Source: Candidatus Omnitrophota bacterium (GTDB lineage: Bacteria; Omnitrophota; Gorgyraeia; Gygaellales; Profunditerraquicolaceae). Taken from it: DNA of 7,874 nucleotides. Shown here one piece after another: positions 1 through 6,783 of the stretch. A model generated the notes under the pieces. That model saw only the letters and a program-made list of their open reading frames with translations. It was not told where the DNA came from and did not search any database. Positions within the stretch are counted from its first letter, which is position 1. The number at the start of each line of letters is the position of its first letter. A program made the translations under genes and the position numbers. The DNA lies in contig JAQTNB010000047.1 in NCBI GenBank assembly GCA_028714055.1, positions 1-7,874 of the forward strand, read 5' to 3'.

Positions 1-1
1 C

Positions 2-130
2 TTGCTTGCCTCTCAGGCGGCGTTCTTCCTGGATAATCTGGTAAGTTTCAGTTTCTTCTTGCCGGAGGTATCCCTGGTCTGGTGGGTGATCCTGGGGATC
101 ACGGTAGGGCATCGCAACGATAAAACATAA
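2..130 (+). CDS. C-terminal end of a membrane protein, O-antigen ligase/polymerase-like (partial)
   Basis: Frame 2 is open from the window edge to a TAA at 128-130, followed at once by a second in-frame TAA, giving 42 residues; the rest of the gene lies to the left. The fragment has two hydrophobic stretches. The first contains AAFFLDNLVSFSFFLPEVSL and the second WWVILGITVG, and it ends in a short polar tail, HRNDKT. The pattern of a hydrophobic helix, then N-L-x-S-F-S-F-x-x-P, then a last helix ending in a Gly-rich turn resembles the C-terminus of Wzy_C/WaaL-type O-antigen ligases and polymerases, inner-membrane proteins that join lipid-linked glycans. That assignment comes from recall of the family and rests on a short fragment; any polytopic membrane protein remains possible. 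The gene converges on the minus-strand operon, so it is a separate transcription unit. Confidence 0.55.
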   Translation: MLASQAAFFLDNLVSFSFFLPEVSLVWWVILGITVGHRNDKT

Positions 131-132
131 TA

Positions 133-158
133 AGTAAACGCGGGGAAGGCCGTTTACT
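133..158 (-). terminator. Inverted repeat between convergent genes, possible terminator of the minus-strand operon
   Basis: AGTAAACG (133-140) and CGTTTACT (151-158) are perfect 8-bp inverted repeats around a 10-nt loop. The site lies 30 nt beyond the aminotransferase stop and just after the stops of the plus-strand gene. On the minus strand the stem is followed by a T-rich run (TATTATGTTTTAT), which is the correct side for a Rho-independent terminator of the operon. The T-run is interrupted and the stem is AT-rich, so termination would be weak. On the plus strand no T-run follows. Confidence 0.4.
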
Positions 159-187
159 ACCGCCGTACATAGCGTTACCAGGACCCC

Positions 188-1090
188 TTAAACATAACTC
201 CAGCAGCCCTGAGCATCAGGACGTTGATCTGTCACCATACGCGCGTAGCGCTCCTGAATCTCCCTTACCAAAGGATGCGCGGGTATGATGCGCCCCTCGA
301 GCTTTCGGCACGCGACAATACCAGAAGCCGTACCGGTAATAAAAACGGAGCCTTCTTCCAGTATTTCCTGCCTGCTGATATCCTTCTCGGTAACGGTTAC
401 GCCTATTTCACGCAGGATATCCATTACAATACTTCTGGTGATCCCTTTGATTATAGCGCGGGTTGTGGGGGTGAAAACAACGCCTTTCTGCACGACAAAC
501 ACATTGGCTGATGTCGACTCAGTTATGAAGCCTTCCTCGTCGCACAGGACCGCATCGTTATAACCTAAGTCATACGCGCGTTTTTTCGCCAGCGCATTGA
601 CTAAATACCTTCCCGAAATTTTCGCCGAGGCAAACTCGCCCTGAAAAGGACTATGAAGCCCCTGAAACAGCATGAGCGAAATCGGAAGCCTCGTCTTCAT
701 CAAGAAGATGCGGAAATTGAAAGGCTTCGACAATACAATAAAGGAATCGGGAGCGTGGCGATGAAGCAGGCGTATGTAATCCCCGCTTTTAAAAAGCATC
801 GGCCTCACATAATAGCTGCCGGGCCTGCGCAGCATGATTTCCTTCTTGATGTTCCGGAGTACTGTTTCCGGAGAGATTGAAAGGCCTGCGCCGATAACTT
901 CGGCGGACTTCTTCAGCCGTGCAATATGCTCTCCGGCCCGGAAAATCCCGATGCGCTGAGAACCTCCAGGGTCTTGCGCGCGGATAACCAACATCCCCTC
1001 AAAGGCAGCGAGCCCGTAATGAAAAGCACCCAGTTCGGAAGAAATAGTTGTGCGCGGTTTCATGAGTTTTGCGAAAAGAGAATCAAACAT
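188..1090 (-). CDS. Fold-type IV PLP aminotransferase, branched-chain aminotransferase (IlvE)-like
   Basis: A 300-residue cytosolic PLP enzyme expected to exchange an amino group between an amino acid and a 2-keto acid. From the chosen ATG, the family N-terminal motif FHYGLAAFEG is at residues 23-32. YYVRP is at about 93-97 (IlvE has YIRP). The Schiff-base lysine is K157 in SAKISGRYLVN, matching E. coli IlvE K159. GFITESTSANVF supplies the cofactor-nitrogen glutamate E191. GITR is at 216-219 and the phosphate-binding TGTAS at 252-256. Length and motif spacing fit IlvE. The same frame stays open upstream to 1303, but that part lies inside the radical SAM gene and does not look like this family; the ATG at 1090 falls where IlvE proteins begin their first strand. 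It overlaps the preceding gene by 8 nt and has no strong ribosome binding site, so translational coupling is likely. A D-amino-acid aminotransferase or aminodeoxychorismate lyase is less likely. In this operon a pathway-specific substrate is plausible (inference). Confidence 0.88.
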   Translation of the reverse strand: MFDSLFAKLMKPRTTISSELGAFHYGLAAFEGMLVIRAQDPGGSQRIGIFRAGEHIARLKKSAEVIGAGLSISPETVLRNIKKEIMLRRPGSYYVRPMLFKSGDYIRLLHRHAPDSFIVLSKPFNFRIFLMKTRLPISLMLFQGLHSPFQGEFASAKISGRYLVNALAKKRAYDLGYNDAVLCDEEGFITESTSANVFVVQKGVVFTPTTRAIIKGITRSIVMDILREIGVTVTEKDISRQEILEEGSVFITGTASGIVACRKLEGRIIPAHPLVREIQERYARMVTDQRPDAQGCWSYV

Positions 1091-2333
1091 GGCGCTGACA
1101 GCGCGAGGCATCCTTAAGGATATTGGCATAACAGAACGAAACAAACCTGCCGTCCAACCAATACCCTGTCCTGCAGCGGCTGTTTTCCTCCAGGTCAATC
1201 GTATTGATATCCGGCCATGACCGTAATCCGATTTTAAAAAGACCCCCTGAGTGGAACCACGGGATACTCTCGGCTCGGCGCGCCGATTTAAACACCCCTG
1301 CAATCAGCATCGCGGGGCCGTAAAGTTTCAGCAGGCTGCGGAAAACCCTTATTTTCTGCCGCAGCCCTTGCGGAGGAAAATGTATCTTCTCCGTAATATC
1401 CTCTCCTGCCGGATAGACGCGCCCCCGGTGTGTTTTAAGATGAAAATCGAACGTGCAGCTCTTGATACTGAAAATCTCCCGTCTGCAGAGCGTATTGACC
1501 GCTCTCTTCACCTCAAATTCACGCAGCACGCATTCCTTACTGATGCCGAATGCCCGGGTAACGGTATCTATCATTTCGGAGATACAGAGTTTCTCTCCGG
1601 CCAGGTGCGCCCCTAAAGGCGCCATCGCCCGTATCCGCAATTCTTCGATATAATCTCTGTTCTGAAGACAGAAATCAAAGATTTGCGGCAACTCCTTCTC
1701 GTTAACTCCTTTTGCCAAAACTACGGCGAGGACTGTCTTGACGCGCAGGCGTTTAAGGTTTGCGAGCGCGCTTAGTTTCTGCGCCAGAATGCCTTCTTCG
1801 TTGATCGCTGCAAGCGCCTCCTCGGAAAGCCCATTCAAGGAAAAAGAAACATAGCGCAGACCGCTGGCATGTAATTCCCGCAGATAATCGTATTGCGAGA
1901 GTTTAATACCGTTCGTGATCAGGAAGACCGTATTTTTTTTGCTGAACAGGCGTATGATCTGCGGCAGGTCAGGCCTCATGGTCGGCTCCCCTCCGCAAAT
2001 GGAGATTATTTTCCCTCTGAATTGCTGCGCAAGCTCGCCGAGTTTACGGATATCCATATCCGCGGCTGAGTCAGGCTCCCGGTAGCATACGGAACACTTC
2101 AGGTTGCAGCGGGTCGTCACATCGATCATAACCCTGTCAAAACCGGGGGCACGTCTGCCATAAGCGATATCCATTTTTTTATACAAGCAGGTATCCCGTT
2201 CTATGATGTGCCTTTCCTGTGCGCCCTCGCCTTTGACCAGCAGGATGTTTCCCTCCTCTTCAAAAATACCGCAGTCGCGCAGTTGAAGGGTGCCCGGCAA
2301 AAGACTTCTGGTGTTCTTCAAAAGCCTCATCAT
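1083..2333 (-). CDS. Radical SAM protein of the Tes/MJ0619-like type, no B12 domain
   Basis: A 416-residue radical SAM enzyme. The [4Fe-4S] motif CNLKCSVC places C76, C80 and C83 after the strand MIDVTTR. It is followed by the SAM-contacting motif ICGGEPTMRPDLPQII at 112-127 and by ITNGIKL at 139-145. The run TTRCNLKC, GGEPTxRxDLPxII, NGIxL, and a late DLEENSRCRTGYWLDGRFVSFC (379-401), where C387 and C401 recall the RC...DGR..PFC ending, resembles the tetraether lipid synthase (Tes)/MJ0619 pterin-methyltransferase family. Tes joins lipid alkyl chains by C-C bond formation. These parallels are from memory. The N-terminal section (1-60) keeps the general layout but lacks the paired Cys of a zinc ribbon. 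It starts in an ATGA overlap with the upstream gene. Two adjacent ATGs (2333 and 2330) are possible; AGGAAGG at 2335-2341 is better spaced for the second. Substrate unknown; an alternative is a generic MoaA/SPASM-like enzyme. Confidence 0.85.
   Translation of the reverse strand: MMRLLKNTRSLLPGTLQLRDCGIFEEEGNILLVKGEGAQERHIIERDTCLYKKMDIAYGRRAPGFDRVMIDVTTRCNLKCSVCYREPDSAADMDIRKLGELAQQFRGKIISICGGEPTMRPDLPQIIRLFSKKNTVFLITNGIKLSQYDYLRELHASGLRYVSFSLNGLSEEALAAINEEGILAQKLSALANLKRLRVKTVLAVVLAKGVNEKELPQIFDFCLQNRDYIEELRIRAMAPLGAHLAGEKLCISEMIDTVTRAFGISKECVLREFEVKRAVNTLCRREIFSIKSCTFDFHLKTHRGRVYPAGEDITEKIHFPPQGLRQKIRVFRSLLKLYGPAMLIAGVFKSARRAESIPWFHSGGLFKIGLRSWPDINTIDLEENSRCRTGYWLDGRFVSFCYANILKDASRCQRHV
1092..1115 (-). 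promoter_or_regulatory. Possible start-region hairpin before the aminotransferase gene
   Basis: On the minus strand AAGG (1115-1112) lies 21 nt before the ATG at 1090. Between them GCGCT-GTC-AGCGC (1104-1092) can form a 5-bp stem that ends 1 nt before the start. Folding would bring the AAGG closer to the ATG; alternatively it may be chance in GC-rich coding sequence, since the same bases encode the end of the upstream protein. Confidence 0.2.
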
Positions 2334-3790
2334 ACCTTCCTGTCAAAATAAGACCCGAGCAGTATCCCGGCTGTGCGCCTGATATCCTGCAATAGCTTGA
2401 TCTTAGAAACTTTAAAGATATTGCTTTTTCCTAACCGCAGATACGGAATACGGTTGATGTAGTTCCTCAGGGAGACCAGACGGCGCAACGGGATCTTTGT
2501 CTGCAAAAGCGCCCTGATCGGAAGCAGGCGTCCTTTGGTAAGCTCGGCCCAAAAATCTGCTTTCAGCCTTCCGCTAGCGAGCATCTCGGCATACAAGGCG
2601 GAACCCGGATACGGTATAAGTACGTTTGCTTTGACATAATCGGCATTTAACTGCTTGATCATGTGGATAGTATTGCTGACCTGCGATTCGGTTTCATCGG
2701 GATGCCCGACAAGGAAAAACCCGACCGTCCTGATCCCGGCTTCGTTTGCCAGGCGGAATGCCTCTTGCACCACCGGGAGCTCAAACGGTTTATTAACCCG
2801 TTCCTGTATGGCGCTATCGCCGAACTCAACGCCATACGCTATTACTTTGCATCCGGCATCCTTAAGTGCATTGAGCAGCTTTCTATCTACGCAGTCGACG
2901 CGCGTCATCAGGCCGAAATCGAATTTGATATTGCGCGATTTGATCAAAGACACTATCCGGTTAACGCGTTGCCGAGGCACGGTGAAGGTGTCGTCATAAA
3001 AATCTATAGCCTTAATCCCCAGCCGCTTTACGTAGTATTCCACCTCGTCCACGACGCGTTCAGCGCTGTGAAAACGAAAACTCTCCCCCCAATGCTGCTT
3101 TGAACAGAATGTACAATGAAAGGGGCACCCCCGTGCAGTCACCATGGTCAGGTACGGCCTGATATGATTGCAGCCGTAATATTTGCTGAGCGGCAGTTTT
3201 TCTACGGCCGGGAAAGGCAAGGTATCTATATCTTCAATGAGCTCTCTTGGCTGCGTAACACATATACCGCCGTCCGTCCTGAAAGATATCCCGTTGATGC
3301 GGGACAACTCCCGCGCAAGTTTGTTTGTGCGGACCGGGCCCTCCCCATACCCCGATAAAAGGCGCGCGAGCTCAAGAAACGTCTCTTCCCCTTCGCCGAT
3401 AACCCCGATATCAAAACAATCATGAGCAAGCACTTCGCGGGGATATACGGAAATATGGGGCCCTCCAACGATAATCGGAAGGTCAAAATGTTTCTTTATC
3501 TCCCTGGCAAGCCTCAAGACAAAAAGGAACGTAAAGGACATCGTCGAGATCCCGATGCAAGACGGCCGATAGCCGCGGATCCTGCGGATAATCCCGCCTA
3601 TCGTCAAGGCTTCTGCTTCCGTATCAAGGACCTGCGCCTGAAATCCGTTTCTCTGAAGATACGCCGAGAGATAACACAACCCAAGCCAGGGATAGATACC
3701 GAAATTCCTGCTTATGCTTCGCGGGATACCGTCGGGGAATCTGGACGAGGCGCTCTGCCGTACCGAAGGAGAAATGAACAAGACTTTCAT
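2330..3790 (-). CDS. B12-binding domain radical SAM protein (BchE-like architecture)
   Basis: A 486-residue protein with an N-terminal cobalamin-binding Rossmann domain (about 1-145), a radical SAM barrel (about 210-410) and a C-terminal tail. The B12-domain signatures are VGGPHISVYP (108-117) and VIGEGEETFLEL (130-141). There is no DxHxxG, so cobalamin would bind without a lower-axial His, as is usual in class B radical SAM methylases. The cluster motif TARGCPFHCTFCSK gives C222, C226 and C229; FYDDTF at 264-269 and GVEFGD at 320-325 are typical later barrel motifs. Such enzymes methylate or rearrange unactivated carbons or phosphinates. The gene is clearly more distant from the three upstream paralogs: its N-terminus is longer (NFGIYPWLGLCYLSAYL in place of NIGLAYVISAV) and its C-terminal tail is different and Lys/Arg-rich. 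It overlaps both neighbours by ATGA. Start codon supported by the overlap; a weak AAGAAG lies about 8 nt upstream. Substrate unknown. Confidence 0.88.
   Translation of the reverse strand: MKVLFISPSVRQSASSRFPDGIPRSISRNFGIYPWLGLCYLSAYLQRNGFQAQVLDTEAEALTIGGIIRRIRGYRPSCIGISTMSFTFLFVLRLAREIKKHFDLPIIVGGPHISVYPREVLAHDCFDIGVIGEGEETFLELARLLSGYGEGPVRTNKLARELSRINGISFRTDGGICVTQPRELIEDIDTLPFPAVEKLPLSKYYGCNHIRPYLTMVTARGCPFHCTFCSKQHWGESFRFHSAERVVDEVEYYVKRLGIKAIDFYDDTFTVPRQRVNRIVSLIKSRNIKFDFGLMTRVDCVDRKLLNALKDAGCKVIAYGVEFGDSAIQERVNKPFELPVVQEAFRLANEAGIRTVGFFLVGHPDETESQVSNTIHMIKQLNADYVKANVLIPYPGSALYAEMLASGRLKADFWAELTKGRLLPIRALLQTKIPLRRLVSLRNYINRIPYLRLGKSNIFKVSKIKLLQDIRRTAGILLGSYFDRKV
2335..2341 (-). promoter_or_regulatory. 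Ribosome binding site for the Tes-like radical SAM gene
   Basis: The minus strand reads AGGAAGG, then TATG, then ATG. The site is 1 nt from the first ATG (2333) and 4 nt from the second (2330), so it favours the second. It is the clearest Shine-Dalgarno in the window and lies inside the end of the upstream gene, whose stop overlaps the start. Confidence 0.55.
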
Positions 3791-5271
3791 GCCGTGGCTT
3801 CTTTCTTATGCCTCGCCCTGTTATGCGCAAGCGCATAGCTATAGAGAGTATACTGTTCCAGCCCCATCAGGACACAATAGTTGTTCAAGGCAACCGTCCT
3901 TGATTGACCGATGGCAAAAAGATATTTCACTGTATCCCACAGGAACGCCGGCCCCCGCAGCCGAAAGCCATGATAAAACAACATTGCGATGCGCCTTACA
4001 AAAAAACGCAGCATAAAGCTCTTCAGGCGCCATCTTCCTAAATACATAGTTCCGGCCCGGGGCGTATTCCATGCTTTAAAAACGACTCCCTCCCCTTCTG
4101 TTTGATGATAGTGCAGGCGGTTCGAGATCTCCGTATACGGCAGGTGCTGATAAAAGGTAATATGAGCCTTCAGGGGTTTCTCCTTCTGCAAGAACCTGAG
4201 GGTATTACGTATGCTCCCGGCGCTGTCGTAGGGACAACCGACGATAATGCTCATACAATAGGCGATTCCGTATTTTTTTAAGCTTCCGGTGGCGCTGTGG
4301 ATCTGTTCCTGCGAAAAATCTTTTCTGTATATTTCCCGGCGTATATGCTCATCTCCCGACTCAACACCCAGGGTAACCATGCAGCAGCCTGCGCGGCTTA
4401 CCTGTTCGGCCCAGGCTTCGGTTACCAGTTCTACGCGCGTCTGGCAATCCCACGGAAATTCCCTATGCAGGCCTTCTCTGATATAGAGGCTGCAGAGCTT
4501 CTCCGTCTCTCCGGCATCAAGCCCAAAGGTCGCATCGCCGAAACTGACATTACGGAAGCCCCGACCGGCATATTTATCCCTGTTGTGCTTGATTTCGGCG
4601 ATGACATTCTCGGGGCTGCGCGTGCGGTAGAAGGTCCCGGGGACAGCGCGGCGCAGGGCGGGATTTGAACAAAAGCTGCAGGAATACGGGCAACCGCGGG
4701 AGGCAAGATGGCGCAGGCCGCCGGCAAAAGACTCATTGGCTTGCAGGTAGCGCTCGATCTCCCAATGGTCCCAGTTGGGAAAGGCAAGCGAATCCAGGTC
4801 CTGGCGGAAGGGGCGCAAAGGGTTTTTGACGATTGCATTGTTTTTGTCCTTATACCAGATGCCGGCAACGCCTGCGGGTTCCCGGGAAGCCTCAAGCTTC
4901 TGCAGGTATTCTTGAAAGGTATCCTCCCCTTCTCCGATGCAGACGGCATCCACCAGGGGGTTTTGCAGTGTTTCTTCGGGAAGAAGTGTCGGGTGGACGC
5001 CACCGTAGACCAGGGGGATGCGCGGGAAGGCTTTGCGGATAACAGCGGCGATACGCAAGGCATGATGGAAACTGAAGCTGGTGACTGAGAAACCGATGAC
5101 ATCCGGCTGGAATCTTTTCAGGCTCTCCAAGACATAGGAAGCATAATCCCTGGTATGAAAAGCCATGTCCAAAAGCTTTACCGAATGCTCCTTCTCAACC
5201 GCAGAGATAACATAGGCAAGGCCGATATTCACATACGGTTCTTCATGAGGGTTGACAAACGCGATTTTCAT
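3787..5271 (-). CDS. B12-binding domain radical SAM protein, array paralog 1
   Basis: A 494-residue protein. The cobalamin domain spans about 1-130, with YGGVHPTLLP (89-98) and CIGEGEDTF (111-119) and no DxHxxG. A conserved linker, FRQDLDSLAFPNWDHW, occupies 155-170. The radical SAM barrel follows: SRGCPYSCSFCSN gives C194, C198 and C201, then FGDATFGL (244-251) and LGVESGDE (301-308). The C-terminal region (about 310-494) holds the substrate-side variation. It is a close paralog of the genes at 5268-6764 and 6784-7874. By eye the first 275 residues match the 5268-6764 product at roughly three quarters of positions, while the last 180 match much less. This suggests a duplicated catalytic core with a diverging substrate region. 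Expected role: B12-dependent radical methylation or a related C-C or C-H chemistry; substrate unknown. The start is set by the ATGA overlap with the upstream stop and by alignment with the paralog's MRTCFINP start. Confidence 0.9.
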   Translation of the reverse strand: MKIAFVNPHEEPYVNIGLAYVISAVEKEHSVKLLDMAFHTRDYASYVLESLKRFQPDVIGFSVTSFSFHHALRIAAVIRKAFPRIPLVYGGVHPTLLPEETLQNPLVDAVCIGEGEDTFQEYLQKLEASREPAGVAGIWYKDKNNAIVKNPLRPFRQDLDSLAFPNWDHWEIERYLQANESFAGGLRHLASRGCPYSCSFCSNPALRRAVPGTFYRTRSPENVIAEIKHNRDKYAGRGFRNVSFGDATFGLDAGETEKLCSLYIREGLHREFPWDCQTRVELVTEAWAEQVSRAGCCMVTLGVESGDEHIRREIYRKDFSQEQIHSATGSLKKYGIAYCMSIIVGCPYDSAGSIRNTLRFLQKEKPLKAHITFYQHLPYTEISNRLHYHQTEGEGVVFKAWNTPRAGTMYLGRWRLKSFMLRFFVRRIAMLFYHGFRLRGPAFLWDTVKYLFAIGQSRTVALNNYCVLMGLEQYTLYSYALAHNRARHKKEATA

Positions 5272-6764
5272 TTATCTTCGCCGATTTTTTTCAAATAACC
5301 CTTCTTCCAGTGCTCCAATAAATAATTATAGAATGTCCTCTGCTCCATGTCCACTTCCATATACGGATTGCGCAACGACATGGTCCGGTATCCGCCGATA
5401 GAAAATACGTATTTAAAAACAGCGAAAAGAAAAATAAGCCCTTTAAACCGTATTCCCAGAGTGAAAAACTTCGCTACTTTGACTATGCGGATCTTAAGCA
5501 TGAGCCTTTTAAGCTCTTTGATTTCCATGTTCTTAATTGCTATGCGCGGAGTATTCCAGGGTTTGGTTAGATTATCGGCGCTCACAACGACAAGCTCTTT
5601 GGTCTGTTCGCCGAGTTCGGTTTTTGGTAACGGTTGATAAAAAGAAAAATACGTATTGATAGGGTCGGCCCACTTGAGGAAATCCATGGTCCGCTTAACA
5701 CTCTCCCTGGTCTCATCAGGACATCCCAGCATGATGTTAATTGCATACATAATGTCGCGCTTCCTAAGCCGCTCTACAGCATTGTGTATGGCATCGGCAC
5801 TTATTACTTTCCCGTAGACCTTCGTCCGTATATAGTCGTCCCCCGATTCTATGCCCAGGGTAACCATACAACAGCCGGCGCGGCTTACCTGATCTGCCCA
5901 TCCCTCGGTTACGATATCGGCCCTGGTTTGGCATACCCACGGGAATTCCCTGTGCAGGCCTTCTTTGATGTAGAGAGCGCAGAATTCCTCCAGTTTCCCG
6001 GCATTGAGCCCGAAGGTGGCATCCCCGAAGGCAACGTTGCGGAAGCCCCGGTGGGCGTATTTTTTTCTGTTCAGCTTGATCTCTTCAATGACGTTTTCAG
6101 GGCTGCGGGTGCGGTAGAAGGTGCCGGGGACAGCGCGGCGCAAGGCAGGGTTTGAACAGAACGCGCAATCGTAAGGGCAGCCGCGGGAATACATATACCC
6201 GATCCCTCCGACAAAATAAAGGTTGGTCTTCAGGTAACGCTCGATATCCCAGTGGTCCCAGTTGGGGAACGGCAGGGAATCAAGGTCCTGGCGGAAGGGC
6301 CTGAGGGGGTTTTTGACGATTGAGCCGGAAGGATCTTTATACCAGATGCCGGCAACGCCTGCGGGGTCCTTACCTGCCTGGAGTTTCTCGAGGTATTCTT
6401 TGAAGGCATCCTCCCCTTCTCCGATGCAGATGGCATCGACCAGGGAGTTCTGGAGGGTTTCTTCGGGAAGAAGGGTCGGGTGGACGCCACCGTAGACCAG
6501 GGGGATACGGGGGGATGTTTTACGGATAAGGGGGGCGATCTTGAGGGCATGAGAGAAGGTAAAGCTATTGATTGAAAAAGCAACCACATCGGGCTTAAAC
6601 TGCGCCAGGGCCTTCTTTAGATACGAAGCATAATCCCGGGCATGGAAGGACATGTCCAGGAGCTTGACCTCGTGCTCTTTTTCAACGGCAGAGATAACAT
6701 AGGCAAGGCCGAGGTTGGGTATGGGCGAGCCGTCCAGATTAGGATTTATAAAACAGGTTCTCAT
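5268..6764 (-). CDS. B12-binding domain radical SAM protein, array paralog 2
   Basis: A 498-residue protein from the ATG at 6764. The cobalamin domain spans about 1-130 with YGGVHPTLLP (91-100) and CIGEGEDAF (113-121). The linker FRQDLDSLPFPNWDHW is at 157-172. The radical SAM motif SRGCPYDCAFCSN gives C196, C200 and C203, followed by FGDATFGL (246-253) and LGIESGDD (303-310). No DxHxxG motif is present. The frame is open for 27 more codons upstream, but those overlap the previous gene and look unrelated; starting at MRTCFINP aligns with the paralog's MKIAFVNP, so 6764 is preferred. No convincing Shine-Dalgarno sits before it. This is the only junction in the operon with a gap (19 nt) instead of an overlap. 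Bases 6229-6367, coding residues about 134-179, are identical to the visible start of the next gene upstream. Function as for the other paralogs: cobalamin-dependent radical SAM chemistry on an unknown substrate. Confidence 0.9.
   Translation of the reverse strand: MRTCFINPNLDGSPIPNLGLAYVISAVEKEHEVKLLDMSFHARDYASYLKKALAQFKPDVVAFSINSFTFSHALKIAPLIRKTSPRIPLVYGGVHPTLLPEETLQNSLVDAICIGEGEDAFKEYLEKLQAGKDPAGVAGIWYKDPSGSIVKNPLRPFRQDLDSLPFPNWDHWDIERYLKTNLYFVGGIGYMYSRGCPYDCAFCSNPALRRAVPGTFYRTRSPENVIEEIKLNRKKYAHRGFRNVAFGDATFGLNAGKLEEFCALYIKEGLHREFPWVCQTRADIVTEGWADQVSRAGCCMVTLGIESGDDYIRTKVYGKVISADAIHNAVERLRKRDIMYAINIMLGCPDETRESVKRTMDFLKWADPINTYFSFYQPLPKTELGEQTKELVVVSADNLTKPWNTPRIAIKNMEIKELKRLMLKIRIVKVAKFFTLGIRFKGLIFLFAVFKYVFSIGGYRTMSLRNPYMEVDMEQRTFYNYLLEHWKKGYLKKIGEDK
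6229..6367. repeat. Direct repeat copy A (about 139 bp, exact)
   Basis: Base-for-base comparison gives an uninterrupted match to 7736-7874 at an offset of 1507. The copy lies inside paralog 2 and encodes the end of the cobalamin domain and the linker up to RYLK. The first mismatch is 6228 (c) against 7735 (t). The other end is open, because the partner copy runs to the window edge. Confidence 0.95.
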
Positions 6765-6783
6765 GCGATCATGCTTGCCAAGC

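Noticed and set aside
1091..1303. Upstream in-frame extension of the aminotransferase reading frame (71 codons)
   Set aside because: It lies wholly within the radical SAM gene, does not resemble aminotransferase N-termini, and the ATG at 1090 places the FHYG motif at nearly the usual distance from the start. An ATG at 1111 has AAGG directly adjacent, too close to act as its ribosome binding site.
3422..3838. Plus-strand ORF across the junction of two radical SAM genes
   Set aside because: It is antisense to two well-supported genes, with no recognisable motif or start context.
4431..5102. 223-codon minus-strand ORF in another frame of paralog 1
   Set aside because: It has low-complexity Ser/Pro/Ala-rich content typical of a shifted frame, and it fully overlaps a clear enzyme.
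5634..6155. Long plus-strand ORF opposite paralog 2, similar to another plus-strand ORF at 4297-4668
   Set aside because: The two resemble each other only because they are antisense readings of duplicated radical SAM genes. Their sense strands carry intact catalytic motifs.
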